Assembly: GCA_945878745.1 (NCBI GenBank)
Contig: CAMDVY010000149.1
Location: 1 to 7,229, forward strand
DNA from: Klebsiella pneumoniae
GTDB lineage: Bacteria; Pseudomonadota; Gammaproteobacteria; Pseudomonadales; Azotimanducaceae
Length of the DNA: 7,229 nucleotides
Direction: 5' to 3'
In this document: one piece after another, positions 1 through 5,454 of the stretch
How positions within the stretch are numbered: position 1 is the first letter of the stretch
How the letters are laid out: each line of letters opens with the position of its first letter
The notes under the pieces: generated by a model
The model's input: only the letters and a program-made list of their open reading frames with translations
Databases searched by the model: none
What the model was told of the DNA's origin: nothing
Translations under genes and position numbers: made by a program

Positions 1-276
1 GTGGCCGGCAACGTGTGGGAATGGGTCAGTGACTGGTATCGGCCGGACTACTATCAACAACTGGCATCGTCGAAGACACTGACAAGCAATCCAACCGGTC
101 CTGCATCGTCATTCGATCCGGATGAACCGGGCACGGCCAAACGCGTGCACCGTGGTGGATCGTTCCTGTGCACAAGTCAGTACTGCTCACGCTATCAGGT
201 GGGTACCCGCGGCAAAGGTGACATCAACACCAGCACCAATCATCTGGGCTTTCGATGTGCAAGGAGTGAGAAGTGA
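1..276 (+). CDS. Formylglycine-generating enzyme (FGE-sulfatase family), C-terminal part
   Basis: Only the last 91 codons are inside the window; the reading frame is open to the left edge, so the GTG at position 1 is probably an internal valine rather than a start. The fragment begins with the family hallmark AGNVWEWVSDWY and carries RGGSFLC (residues 51-57) followed by YC (61-62), RY, and ends with HLGFRCAR (81-88). The two cysteines C57 and C62 are five residues apart, as are the two active-site cysteines of known FGEs (human C336/C341). FGEs use copper and oxygen to convert a cysteine or serine-motif cysteine of type I sulfatases to formylglycine. The intact cysteine pair argues for a true sulfatase-maturing enzyme rather than one of the many cysteine-free FGE-fold paralogues. 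A sulfatase partner would be expected upstream, outside this window. The stop codon overlaps the start of the following MAPEG gene, suggesting co-translation. Confidence 0.9.
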   Translation: MAGNVWEWVSDWYRPDYYQQLASSKTLTSNPTGPASSFDPDEPGTAKRVHRGGSFLCTSQYCSRYQVGTRGKGDINTSTNHLGFRCARSEK

Positions 277-680
277 CGACGTGGCTTATCGAATACGACT
301 GGACGGTACTCTCTTTCGGCCTCATCGGCGGTTTGTTGCTGGTGCAGGTTCTTGTGTCCGACGTCATCAGCATCGGCGCGAAGCATCCACCCGGTGCACC
401 GGTGACTGCGGACCACAGTTCACTGCTGTTTCGTGTCCACCGTGCCCATGCCAATACCAACGAGACGCTCGCGGGCTTCGTGGTCCTGACGTTGTTTGCA
501 TTGGCGGCCAGGGCGAGCCCTGAATGGTTGAACGGGCTGGCCATGACATACATCGGCGCGCGTCTTGCCCACATGAGCTGTTACTACGCGAACCTGAAGA
601 GCCTGCGATCAGTTGCTTTCGGTATCAGCCTGGTTGCGCTGGTCGGGATTCTCGTCGCGGGTCTGCTTGCCTGGTTTTGA
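273..680 (+). CDS. MAPEG-family integral membrane protein
   Basis: A complete 135-residue protein starting at GTG, which overlaps the FGE stop as GTGA; an AAGGAG ribosome site at 261-266 sits 6 bases upstream and supports this start. Four hydrophobic stretches are visible, roughly residues 11-30, 66-80, 87-101 and 113-133. Between the first two lies the MAPEG signature region FRVHRAHANTNE (residues 53-64), and ARLAHMSCYYAN (96-107) matches the second conserved block with its tyrosine pair. MAPEG proteins include microsomal glutathione transferases and eicosanoid-synthesis enzymes, and act as trimers in the membrane; most bacterial members have no assigned substrate. Length is typical for the family. 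Function here is inferred only at family level: glutathione-dependent conjugation or peroxide reduction is plausible but not shown. The coupling to a sulfatase-maturing enzyme does not by itself explain its role. Confidence 0.85.
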   Translation: MTTWLIEYDWTVLSFGLIGGLLLVQVLVSDVISIGAKHPPGAPVTADHSSLLFRVHRAHANTNETLAGFVVLTLFALAARASPEWLNGLAMTYIGARLAHMSCYYANLKSLRSVAFGISLVALVGILVAGLLAWF

Positions 681-696
681 CCGCACAAGTGCCTTG

Positions 697-721
697 AGAT
701 TGACGGCACCGTCGTTAATCT
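697..721 (+). terminator. Terminator-like hairpin after the MAPEG gene
   Basis: AGATT (697-701) pairs with AATCT (717-721), and inside it GACG (702-705) pairs with CGTC (710-713) around the loop GCAC, leaving a 3-base bulge at 714-716. It starts 17 bases after the MAPEG stop codon. There is no real T tract after it, so it may be an imperfect terminator or a 3'-end stabiliser. Confidence 0.3.
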
Positions 722-776
722 TGATTGGACAATAATTGTGCAATCGAAAATGTTGCGCAGAGGCATAGTCCAATCA
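722..776. repeat. 9-bp perfect inverted repeat around a 37-bp spacer
   Basis: TGATTGGAC at 722-730 is the exact reverse complement of GTCCAATCA at 768-776. The 37 bases in between are AT-richer than the surroundings. The right arm ends exactly where the first REP-like unit begins. It could be the edge of a degenerate small element or just part of the local palindrome cluster; no target duplication is evident. Confidence 0.35.
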
Positions 777-833
777 GAGGTCTCCTGCTCGCGATTTCTG
801 AGGATGCAGAGAATCGCGGTCTGGAGACCCTAC
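776..833. repeat. REP/REPIN-like unit, degenerate copy
   Basis: The arm at 779-795 matches the reverse complement of 813-829 in 14 of 17 positions, with a 17-base spacer. The right arm is the same sequence as the right arm of the better copy (894-910), but it then lacks the four bases GCTC before the terminal CTAC. The left arm has lost the GTAGGAGC beginning. It is therefore best read as a decayed copy of the unit at 855-918. Confidence 0.6.
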
Positions 834-854
834 ATACCCGCGATCACCAGCCGC

Positions 855-918
855 GTAGGAGCGATCTCCTGATCGCGATGGGTTCTGATTCGGATCGCGG
901 TCTGGAGACCGCTCCTAC
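855..918. repeat. REP/REPIN-like bipartite palindrome, intact copy
   Basis: Two 25-base arms, 855-879 and 894-918, are inverted copies of each other with 22 of 25 matches and a 14-base spacer; both outer ends read GTAGGAGC going inward. Each arm contains its own perfect hairpin: GCGATC/GATCGC (861-866 with 871-876, loop TCCT) and GCGGTC/GACCGC (897-902 with 907-912, loop TGGA). Two of the three differences between the arms are compensatory, so both stems stay fully paired. This inverted pair of hairpins is the architecture of REP doublets (REPINs), which are moved by RAYT transposases in Pseudomonas and relatives; no RAYT gene lies in this window. Its place between converging genes is typical. 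It may also help terminate transcription from both sides. Confidence 0.7.
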
Positions 919-1006
919 TGGGATATTGGCCCGATAGCGGAGAGGGCTGCTCACTGCTGCAAGGGCTTGTGTGTCTGGAACTTTGCTAATTTTTGTCGAA
1001 TCAAGG

Positions 1007-1546
1007 TCAAGTCTGTTCGTTTGTTCGCGCGCGAATTACCGAAACCAACTGACCGATGGCACCGGCAATTCTGGGCGCATGTTCTGAGCTGTTGATGATC
1101 GATGCGACATCAGTCTGGGTGCCGAGCAGGTTGATGGTGATTGATCCCTCCACAACGTGCACCCCTGACATGGTTTCAATGACGGTAGTGAGCGTGTCGC
1201 GACCGATCGTCGATCGCGCACTGGCTGACAGCATGATGAATGGCTTGGCGACAAACGCATCGGTATCCACCAGCCAATCCAGCGCATTCTTGAGCGCTCC
1301 CGGATAACCCCGCGCATATTCTGGCGTGGAGATGATCAGGCCGTCGGCGCTACGCATTTCCTGAATCCACTGCATGACAACATCAGAAGACTCGACACTG
1401 ACATCCGGATTGAACAAAGGCAGTTGACCTAGCAGCGTCGTGAGGTGCAGGTCGACCCTGTCGGGCAGCAGATGGATGCCCGCCTCGAGCAATCTGGAAT
1501 TGGTCGAACTACTGCGAAGACTCCCACACACTCCGAGTAACTGCAT
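1007..1546 (-). CDS. NAD(P)H-dependent FMN reductase family (flavodoxin fold)
   Basis: A 179-residue flavoprotein. The start at 1546 is chosen because a perfect AGGAGG lies 7 bases upstream (1554-1559); a longer frame from a TTG at 1579 would bury that site. The N-terminus has the FMN phosphate-binding loop GSLRSSSTNSRLL (residues 8-20), the middle has LPLFNPD (42-48), and the second flavin-contact motif TPEYARGYPGALKNALDW is at 74-91. These define the FMN_red family, which includes ChrR/YieF-type quinone and chromate reductases, azoreductases and ArsH relatives. The usual glycine-rich segment after the third strand reads SASARSTIGRD (107-117), so that loop is less glycine-rich than common members. 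It likely acts as a soluble cytoplasmic reductase of quinones or other electrophiles; the substrate cannot be told from sequence. It is transcribed alone, with a divergent neighbour upstream. Confidence 0.88.
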   Translation of the reverse strand: MQLLGVCGSLRSSSTNSRLLEAGIHLLPDRVDLHLTTLLGQLPLFNPDVSVESSDVVMQWIQEMRSADGLIISTPEYARGYPGALKNALDWLVDTDAFVAKPFIMLSASARSTIGRDTLTTVIETMSGVHVVEGSITINLLGTQTDVASIINSSEHAPRIAGAIGQLVSVIRARTNEQT

Positions 1547-1553
1547 CGTTACC

Positions 1554-1559
1554 CCTCCT
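1554..1559 (-). promoter_or_regulatory. Ribosome binding site that fixes the FMN reductase start
   Basis: The minus strand reads AGGAGG, a perfect anti-SD match, 7 bases before the ATG at 1546. This places the start 11 codons inside the longest open frame. Confidence 0.85.
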
Positions 1560-1570
1560 GCTCCCAATTC

Positions 1571-1590
1571 ATTCCACAAGATTCCACAAA
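1571..1590. repeat. Tandem 10-bp direct repeat upstream of the FMN reductase
   Basis: ATTCCACAAG is followed at once by ATTCCACAAA, two copies differing only in the last base and spaced by one DNA helical turn. It lies 25-44 bases upstream of the chosen start, in the region between two divergent genes, so it could be an operator or only a small duplication. Confidence 0.5.
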
Positions 1591-1695
1591 GCTGTCGAGT
1601 TCATATCAGCCGCACGTTCCGGTTTGAGGTAGAGATCGTCATAGTAGGACGCTCTAAACGCGTATCAGGTCTGCATTTCAGGAGGGCCGCCCACC

Positions 1696-1701
1696 ATGTA
1701 A
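1696..1701 (+). promoter_or_regulatory. Start-stop mini-ORF (ATG TAA) in the leader of the DUF3592-type gene
   Basis: An AGGAGGG ribosome site at 1680-1686 is well placed for the ATG at 1696, but that ATG is followed directly by an in-frame TAA. The next in-frame ATG, at 1705, opens the real coding region and is 18 bases from the ribosome site. Either initiation happens at 1696 with termination and reinitiation, or at 1705 with long spacing, or the TAA is a recent mutation or base error that removed three N-terminal codons. Confidence 0.45.
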
Positions 1702-1704
1702 ATA

Positions 1705-2067
1705 ATGCTCTTCATTCTAGCCGCCGGGGGACTGGTTGGTCTGTCGCTGTGGAACGGTTATCAACGCGCCAAACAGGTCTACGAACTCTCCCAGCGTGGA
1801 TTGCCGGTCACCGGTACGATTACGCGCCGATGGAATCGGATGGGCAAGCGGCGTCGGCCATTCCTGCGCTACGACTATTCCGTCGCCGGTCAGAACTACA
1901 AACACACGATGGCTTTGAGCTGGGAAGAGTACGAGACGTATGCAGAAGGCCAGCCGATAGCGCTTCGTTATCTGCCAGACAGGCCAGAGATATCCGCGAG
2001 CGAGAAGATCGTCGAACAGTCGCGACAGGCTGGCATTGAACTGGCGGCGAAGAAAAAGAAGCCCTGA
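1705..2067 (+). CDS. Small membrane-anchored DUF3592-type protein
   Basis: A 120-residue protein with one N-terminal hydrophobic segment (about residues 2-16), a charged linker (YQRAKQVYELSQRG), and a small beta-rich domain of the DUF3592 type: a VTGTI strand at 35-39, then LRYDYSVAGQNY (54-65), and a GQPIALRYLPDRPE block (80-93) near the end. In DUF3592 proteins the last block typically reads as a strand followed by a YxP-type turn, as here. The tail is lysine-rich (KKKK before the last proline). The family has no established molecular function; it is usually membrane-bound, with the soluble domain outside the cytoplasm or facing it depending on the protein. There is no other start upstream because of an in-frame TAA at 1699-1701. 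It converges on the DUF922-type gene with only 22 bases between the stops. Confidence 0.72.
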   Translation: MLFILAAGGLVGLSLWNGYQRAKQVYELSQRGLPVTGTITRRWNRMGKRRRPFLRYDYSVAGQNYKHTMALSWEEYETYAEGQPIALRYLPDRPEISASEKIVEQSRQAGIELAAKKKKP

Positions 2068-2089
2068 CGGTGGGACCTACAACCAATCG

Positions 2090-2644
2090 CTACAAGCATG
2101 CACCTTGCGTGCAACCATGCTTCGTGTCGACATCGTAATCGTCTTCTTCAGCATTCGTGGCTTTCAGAATCTCGTAGCCGCGCCGGTTCGCTTCGGCTTC
2201 GAGGGCCTCACAACTACGCATGGGTTGCAGGGTCTTGATGGCTTGATCGATACGTCGAGCCGCCTGGGCCGCGATATGGTGATGGCCGTCTTCATGCGCC
2301 CTTAAGTCCGTCAGGTAGTCATCGAACCGGACTCGACCCTGATCCGTGCTGTCGTCCAGCTCCGGAAGCTGCATATGCACTGAAAGCGTCGTCTTCACCT
2401 CCGTGATCGCGCAACGCCCCTGCACGTTGGTGTCCCACCGGAAATTCCAGCGGACATGCCACTTGGTGTAGCCATGGAATATTCGTCCGTTTCGGCGCAG
2501 CGGACTGTGTCGGTTGATTGCGGCGAGCAGCGTCTCGCCCGATTGCTGATCGACCACATAGGTCTCAAGTTCAAAGGTCTCGCTCACTTCCGCGAAGGAT
2601 AGTGCAGACGCAAATAGCCCTATAAGCAGAGTCGCGCCTTTCAT
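2090..2644 (-). CDS. Secreted DUF922-type putative zinc-dependent protease
   Basis: A protein of about 184 residues with a clear Sec signal peptide: a lysine near the start, a hydrophobic core (TLLIGLFASAL) and an Ala-X-Ala-like SFA cleavage site before EVS. The central domain holds the HExxH zinc motif HEDGHHHIA (residues 117-125 from the ATG), and the C-terminus has YDVDTKHG, a conserved block in DUF922 proteins whose histidine is a candidate further ligand. Four cysteines (in GRCA, RSCE, HGC and GAC) suggest disulfides outside the cytoplasm. DUF922 members are predicted metalloproteases with little experimental work, so protease activity here is inferred from the motif. The start is ambiguous: a GTG at 2647 directly precedes the ATG and has better spacing (9 bases) from a GAGAGG site; the signal peptide works with either. 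Length and both end blocks suggest an intact gene. Confidence 0.8.
   Translation of the reverse strand: MKGATLLIGLFASALSFAEVSETFELETYVVDQQSGETLLAAINRHSPLRRNGRIFHGYTKWHVRWNFRWDTNVQGRCAITEVKTTLSVHMQLPELDDSTDQGRVRFDDYLTDLRAHEDGHHHIAAQAARRIDQAIKTLQPMRSCEALEAEANRRGYEILKATNAEEDDYDVDTKHGCTQGACL
2094..2122. terminator. Hairpin between converging DUF3592-type and DUF922-type genes
   Basis: AAGCATG (2094-2100) pairs perfectly with CATGCTT (2116-2122), with CAC/GTG pairing inside (2101-2103, 2109-2111). It starts 27 bases after the plus-strand stop and lies within the last codons of the minus-strand gene. There is no T tract, so a terminator role is only possible. Confidence 0.25.
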
Positions 2645-2767
2645 CACTCGAACAGGCCTCTCATCGTCGGTCCTCGCTTTGTCGGCTCATGAATGCACAG
2701 CTCGGTACTTTACCCGCTCATGATCTGGCAGCGTCGACCGGCTGTGATGGCACAATAGCTTTTTGCC

Positions 2768-2774
2768 AGAAGGA
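2768..2774 (+). promoter_or_regulatory. Ribosome binding site supporting the MDR start at 2785
   Basis: AGAAGGA lies 10 bases before the ATG at 2785. The longer frame beginning at the ATG at 2689 has no ribosome site and would add 32 residues unlike any MDR N-terminus. Confidence 0.6.
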
Positions 2775-2784
2775 TGAATGGTTC

Positions 2785-3747
2785 ATGAAAGCCGTCTACT
2801 GCGAACAGCTCACCGGTATCGATAACCTCGTCGTTCGGGAGATTCCTGCGCCAGGCAAGCCCGGCCCGGGCGAGCTTCGTATCGACATCAAGGCCCGTGG
2901 GGTGGCCTTTACCGATGTGTTGATGTCCCAGGGTGAATATCAGGTGAAACCAGCACTGCCGTTCATCGTGGGTGGTGAGGGCGCCGGGGTAGTCACCGAC
3001 GTCGGCGCTGGGGTGGAAGGTTTTGCACCGGGTGACCTCGTGCTGACACCCGGTGGCTGTGTGGAAACGGTTCTCACGCCTGCATCACGAGTGACCAAGT
3101 TGCCCGCCGGCGTCGACCTCGTCGCTGCAGCGGCTTTTCGTGGCAATTACCACACGGCCTACTACGGTTTGCAGCGAGCACGCCTGCAGCCTGGTGAAAC
3201 CCTACTCGTACACGGCGCCGCTGGTGGCGTGGGACTGGCCGCGGTTGATGTCGGCAAACTGATGGGCGCCAAAGTCATCGCCACTGCGAGCACCGACGCA
3301 AAGCTCGCCATCGCCAAACAGCTGGGTGCAGATCACCTGATCAACTACACAAACGGTTTTCGCGAAGAAGTGAAAGCACTCACCGGCGATCGCGGTGCTG
3401 ACGTGATCTATGACCCCGTCGGCGCTGACGTCTTTGATGAATCGATGCGCTGTATCGCTCCATTCGGACGCATTCTCATCGTCGGATTTGTGGGCGGCCG
3501 ACCAGGACTTGCCAAGACCAACCACCTGCTCATCAAGGATGCAGAGATCATTGGCTATACCGTCGGCGCATTGATGAAAAACGACCCAGCCTGGGCAGCT
3601 CGCAACAACGCAGTGCTGGTGGATTGGCTGGCGACCGGCAAGATCAAACCGTATGTGTCGCACAAACTTCCGCTCGAGCAGACCACGCAGGCGCTGCGTC
3701 ACATCGTCAATCGGGAAGTGATCGGGAAGGCTGTACTGGTGTCGTAA
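2785..3747 (+). CDS. Quinone-oxidoreductase-like MDR superfamily enzyme
   Basis: A 320-residue NAD(P)H-dependent oxidoreductase of the zinc-free QOR branch of the medium-chain dehydrogenase/reductase superfamily. The N-terminal GroES-like domain begins MKAVYCEQ and contains VAFTDVLMSQGEY and GGEGAGVV (residues 63-70), where zinc alcohol dehydrogenases have GHE; no structural four-cysteine zinc lobe is present. The Rossmann domain has the dinucleotide motif HGAAGGVG (143-150), then KQLGADHLINY and YDPVGADVF. The C-terminal GKAVL completes the fold, and the length is standard. QOR-type enzymes reduce quinones or other alpha,beta-unsaturated carbonyls with NADPH in the cytoplasm; substrate unknown here. 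The start at M33 of the longest frame is chosen because MKAV is the canonical beginning and has a ribosome site. It diverges from the DUF922-type gene and converges on the acyl-CoA dehydrogenase. Confidence 0.9.
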   Translation: MKAVYCEQLTGIDNLVVREIPAPGKPGPGELRIDIKARGVAFTDVLMSQGEYQVKPALPFIVGGEGAGVVTDVGAGVEGFAPGDLVLTPGGCVETVLTPASRVTKLPAGVDLVAAAAFRGNYHTAYYGLQRARLQPGETLLVHGAAGGVGLAAVDVGKLMGAKVIATASTDAKLAIAKQLGADHLINYTNGFREEVKALTGDRGADVIYDPVGADVFDESMRCIAPFGRILIVGFVGGRPGLAKTNHLLIKDAEIIGYTVGALMKNDPAWAARNNAVLVDWLATGKIKPYVSHKLPLEQTTQALRHIVNREVIGKAVLVS

Positions 3748-3754
3748 GACTACT

Positions 3755-3778
3755 CGGCGCACGTTCTCACGTGCGCCG
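3755..3778. terminator. Perfect 10-bp GC-rich hairpin shared by two converging genes
   Basis: CGGCGCACGT (3755-3764) and ACGTGCGCCG (3769-3778) pair without mismatch around the loop TCTC. It starts 8 bases after the MDR stop and ends 17 bases before the acyl-CoA dehydrogenase stop. The position and stability fit a bidirectional terminator or a 3'-end stabiliser, but neither side has a T tract. Confidence 0.55.
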
Positions 3779-3795
3779 CTGAGTCCGGCCGTTGG

Positions 3796-4950
3796 TCAGT
3801 CCGGCAGCCCAAGCACCCGCTTGGCGAGAATGTTCCGCTGCACTTCATTGCTGCCGCTATAGATGCTGGCTGCGCGATGAAAGAGCCATTGGTTCACATC
3901 CGGATCACCGGGGACGTAAGCAAGCGGACCCCGCATTTCCAGCTGCAGATCATGATGCTCCTGTTGCAGCTCTGAACCACAGACCTTGAAGATCGAGGTC
4001 ACGGCGCCGGGCGTTCCGCCATCCGATTCCTGGACTGCACGTCGCTGCGATAACCGAAAAGCCCGGTTGCGCATTTCATACGCCAGCAGTTTTTGTCGGA
4101 AATCCGCGTCGGCAATTCGACCATCACGGACACCAAAGGACTTGCGCGCCTGCTCAACAAGACTGTCGCTCTCAGTTCCCGCGCCACCGGAGACCAGCGA
4201 TTCCATGCCACTGCGTTCGTGTTGCAGTAGCCGCTTGCCTACCGTCCAGCCATCATTCAATCGCCCAACAAGATCGTCCTTGCGCGCGACTGCGTTATCG
4301 AGGAATACCTGGTTGAACGGCGACTCGCCGCTGAGCAGGCGAATGGGTTTGATCGTAATCCCATGCTGGTCCATCGGCAGCAGGACAAAGCTGATGCCCT
4401 TCTGCTTGGGCGCATCTGCATCGGTGCGAACCAAACAGAACATCCAGTCGGCGTTGTGTGCACCAGAGGTCCAGATCTTTGAGCCATTGATGAGGTAGTG
4501 ATCGCCCTTATCCTCCGCACGCGTGCGCAGACTGGCAAGGTCACTACCAGAACCCGGCTCACTGTAACCCTGACACCACTCCACTTCCGCGCGGGCGATG
4601 CGTGGCAGGTGTCTCTTCTTCTGCTCTTCGGTTCCAAACTCCAGCAGCGTCGGACCAATCATGCTGGTGCCAAAACTCGAGAGCGCGGGACGTGCGTGAA
4701 TACGCCGCATCTCTTCCAGCACGACAACGTATTCATCCTTGGAGAGACCACCACCACCGTATTCCTTTGGCCAGTGCGGAACGGTCCAGCCGCGCTCCGT
4801 CATACGTTCGAGCCAGAGCAGCGTGTCCTTATCCTTGATCTTGATCTTCGTGCTGCCGTTGGAAACCGGCCCGGAACCGCGTGCTCCGGGCGGACAATTG
4901 GCCGCGAGCCAGGCGCGGGTTTCGGTACGGAAATTTTCTAGTGCGGACAT
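3796..4950 (-). CDS. Acyl-CoA dehydrogenase family protein (FadE-like)
   Basis: A 384-residue flavoprotein. The start at 4950 has a GGGAGAG site 5-6 bases upstream; a longer frame reaching 4998 adds 16 residues without such support. Family blocks appear in order: N-terminal helical domain with RTETRAWL and GWTVPHWPKEYGG; the FAD-binding QGYSEPGSGSD (127-137); KIWTSGAHNADW (158-169); LQHERSGM (242-249); and the C-terminal IYSGSNEVQRNILAKRVLG (363-381). It would oxidise an acyl-CoA to the trans-2-enoyl-CoA and pass electrons to ETF. At the place where MCAD/SCAD-type enzymes carry the catalytic glutamate (YEG), this protein has serine (S365). The glutamate of QHER (E245) sits where isovaleryl-CoA dehydrogenase has its base, so it is the likely catalytic residue. 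Substrate is unknown; branched or ring-derived acyl-CoAs are plausible. It is the last of six same-strand genes, 102 bp after the VOC gene. Confidence 0.92.
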   Translation of the reverse strand: MSALENFRTETRAWLAANCPPGARGSGPVSNGSTKIKIKDKDTLLWLERMTERGWTVPHWPKEYGGGGLSKDEYVVVLEEMRRIHARPALSSFGTSMIGPTLLEFGTEEQKKRHLPRIARAEVEWCQGYSEPGSGSDLASLRTRAEDKGDHYLINGSKIWTSGAHNADWMFCLVRTDADAPKQKGISFVLLPMDQHGITIKPIRLLSGESPFNQVFLDNAVARKDDLVGRLNDGWTVGKRLLQHERSGMESLVSGGAGTESDSLVEQARKSFGVRDGRIADADFRQKLLAYEMRNRAFRLSQRRAVQESDGGTPGAVTSIFKVCGSELQQEHHDLQLEMRGPLAYVPGDPDVNQWLFHRAASIYSGSNEVQRNILAKRVLGLPD

Positions 4951-4976
4951 GATGCTCTCCCTATTCCAGACCCGGG

Positions 4977-4982
4977 AGTATA
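4977..4982 (-). promoter_or_regulatory. Candidate -10 box for the acyl-CoA dehydrogenase gene
   Basis: The minus strand reads TATACT, 5 of 6 bases of the sigma-70 -10 consensus, 26 bases before the ATG. At 16 bases spacing the -35 is TTCAAC, a weak match. The 102-bp gap after the VOC gene leaves room for a separate promoter. Confidence 0.3.
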
Positions 4983-5052
4983 ACGAGGCGCCCGGCAAGT
5001 TGAAGCAGCGGGTATTCGCAAGTTCGTTTGCCTGACCACAATCCTCTACGGG

Positions 5053-5430
5053 CTAAGGTTTCGACGTAAATCCGACATGCTGTCGTAGTTCGAAGTCATT
5101 GCCTTCCGGATCTTTGAACGTGGCAACCCGATCCGGCACATTGGCCTGAGCCTCACGAAGCTCCGTCATGATGCCGCCGTGCAGTTCGATGCGTTTGCGC
5201 ATCTCTTCAATGAGATCAACTTCCAGATTGAGGCCGGCATGGGGCATCGGCGCTTCTTCAACATGGCCCGGCGAAAGAATGTGCAGTGCAAGTTCGAACG
5301 TTTCGAAGCCAAGGGTGGTCCATCCCCTTGAGGCAAACGTTGGCGCGACCTCGAACACGGTCTCGTAGAAACTTCTGGCTCGACGCATGTCATGTACATA
5401 GTGGATGAATATGGGCTTTCGGCCTCTCAT
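5053..5430 (-). CDS. VOC/glyoxalase-fold protein
   Basis: A 125-residue protein beginning with an AGGAGG site 5 bases before the ATG. It has one full VOC module made of two beta-alpha-beta-beta-beta halves: FIHYVHDM followed by ARSFYETVF (18-26) in the first, FELALH ending it, then an LNLEV strand (67-71), and the end block TFKDPEGNDFEL (104-115) typical of glyoxalase/bleomycin-resistance/dioxygenase proteins. H10, H50 and E114 are candidates for the usual metal-binding positions, although assignment needs a structure. Members range from glyoxalase I and fosfomycin or bleomycin resistance to many unassigned enzymes, so the substrate is unknown. It follows the DUF1801 gene by 24 bases on the same strand and is probably co-transcribed with it. 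Confidence 0.85.
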   Translation of the reverse strand: MRGRKPIFIHYVHDMRRARSFYETVFEVAPTFASRGWTTLGFETFELALHILSPGHVEEAPMPHAGLNLEVDLIEEMRKRIELHGGIMTELREAQANVPDRVATFKDPEGNDFELRQHVGFTSKP

Positions 5431-5454
5431 CGGTACCTCCTGTGATGTGGGGTA

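Larger units (their letters stand above)
681..1006. other. Gene-free gap between converging genes, rich in palindromes
   Basis: These 326 bases separate the MAPEG gene from the converging FMN reductase gene. Short open frames exist (for example 725-937 on the plus strand), but they run straight through inverted repeats, have no ribosome site and look like no protein I know, so I call no gene. The content is a terminator-like hairpin near 697-721, a 9-bp inverted repeat at 722-776, and two REP/REPIN-like units at 776-833 and 855-918. From 919 to 1006 I see nothing definable. Confidence 0.7.

Noticed and set aside
855..918. CRISPR-like repeats in the gap at 776-918
   Set aside because: Only two irregular copies are present, arms are inverted rather than direct, and there are no regular spacers or cas genes.
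725..937. 70-codon plus-strand frame in the REP-like region
   Set aside because: It translates the inverted repeats themselves and lacks a ribosome site.
1686..1698. Kozak-like sequence GCCGCCCACCATG before the ATG at 1696
   Set aside because: The match to the eukaryotic consensus is coincidental in a bacterial leader; the AGGAGGG just upstream is the relevant signal, and there is no sign of vector sequence.
1440..2039. 199-codon plus-strand frame spanning the FMN reductase start and the DUF3592-type gene
   Set aside because: It runs through two better-supported genes and the region between them, with arginine-rich, domain-free translation.
3202..3762. 186-codon open frame on the minus strand across the MDR gene
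   Set aside because: It lies entirely opposite a well-supported MDR gene, has no recognisable domain and no ribosome site; it is a shadow caused by codon bias.
3986..4941. Plus-strand open frames opposite the acyl-CoA dehydrogenase
   Set aside because: They are antisense to a gene with all family motifs, and the peptides are low in hydrophobic core and unlike known proteins.
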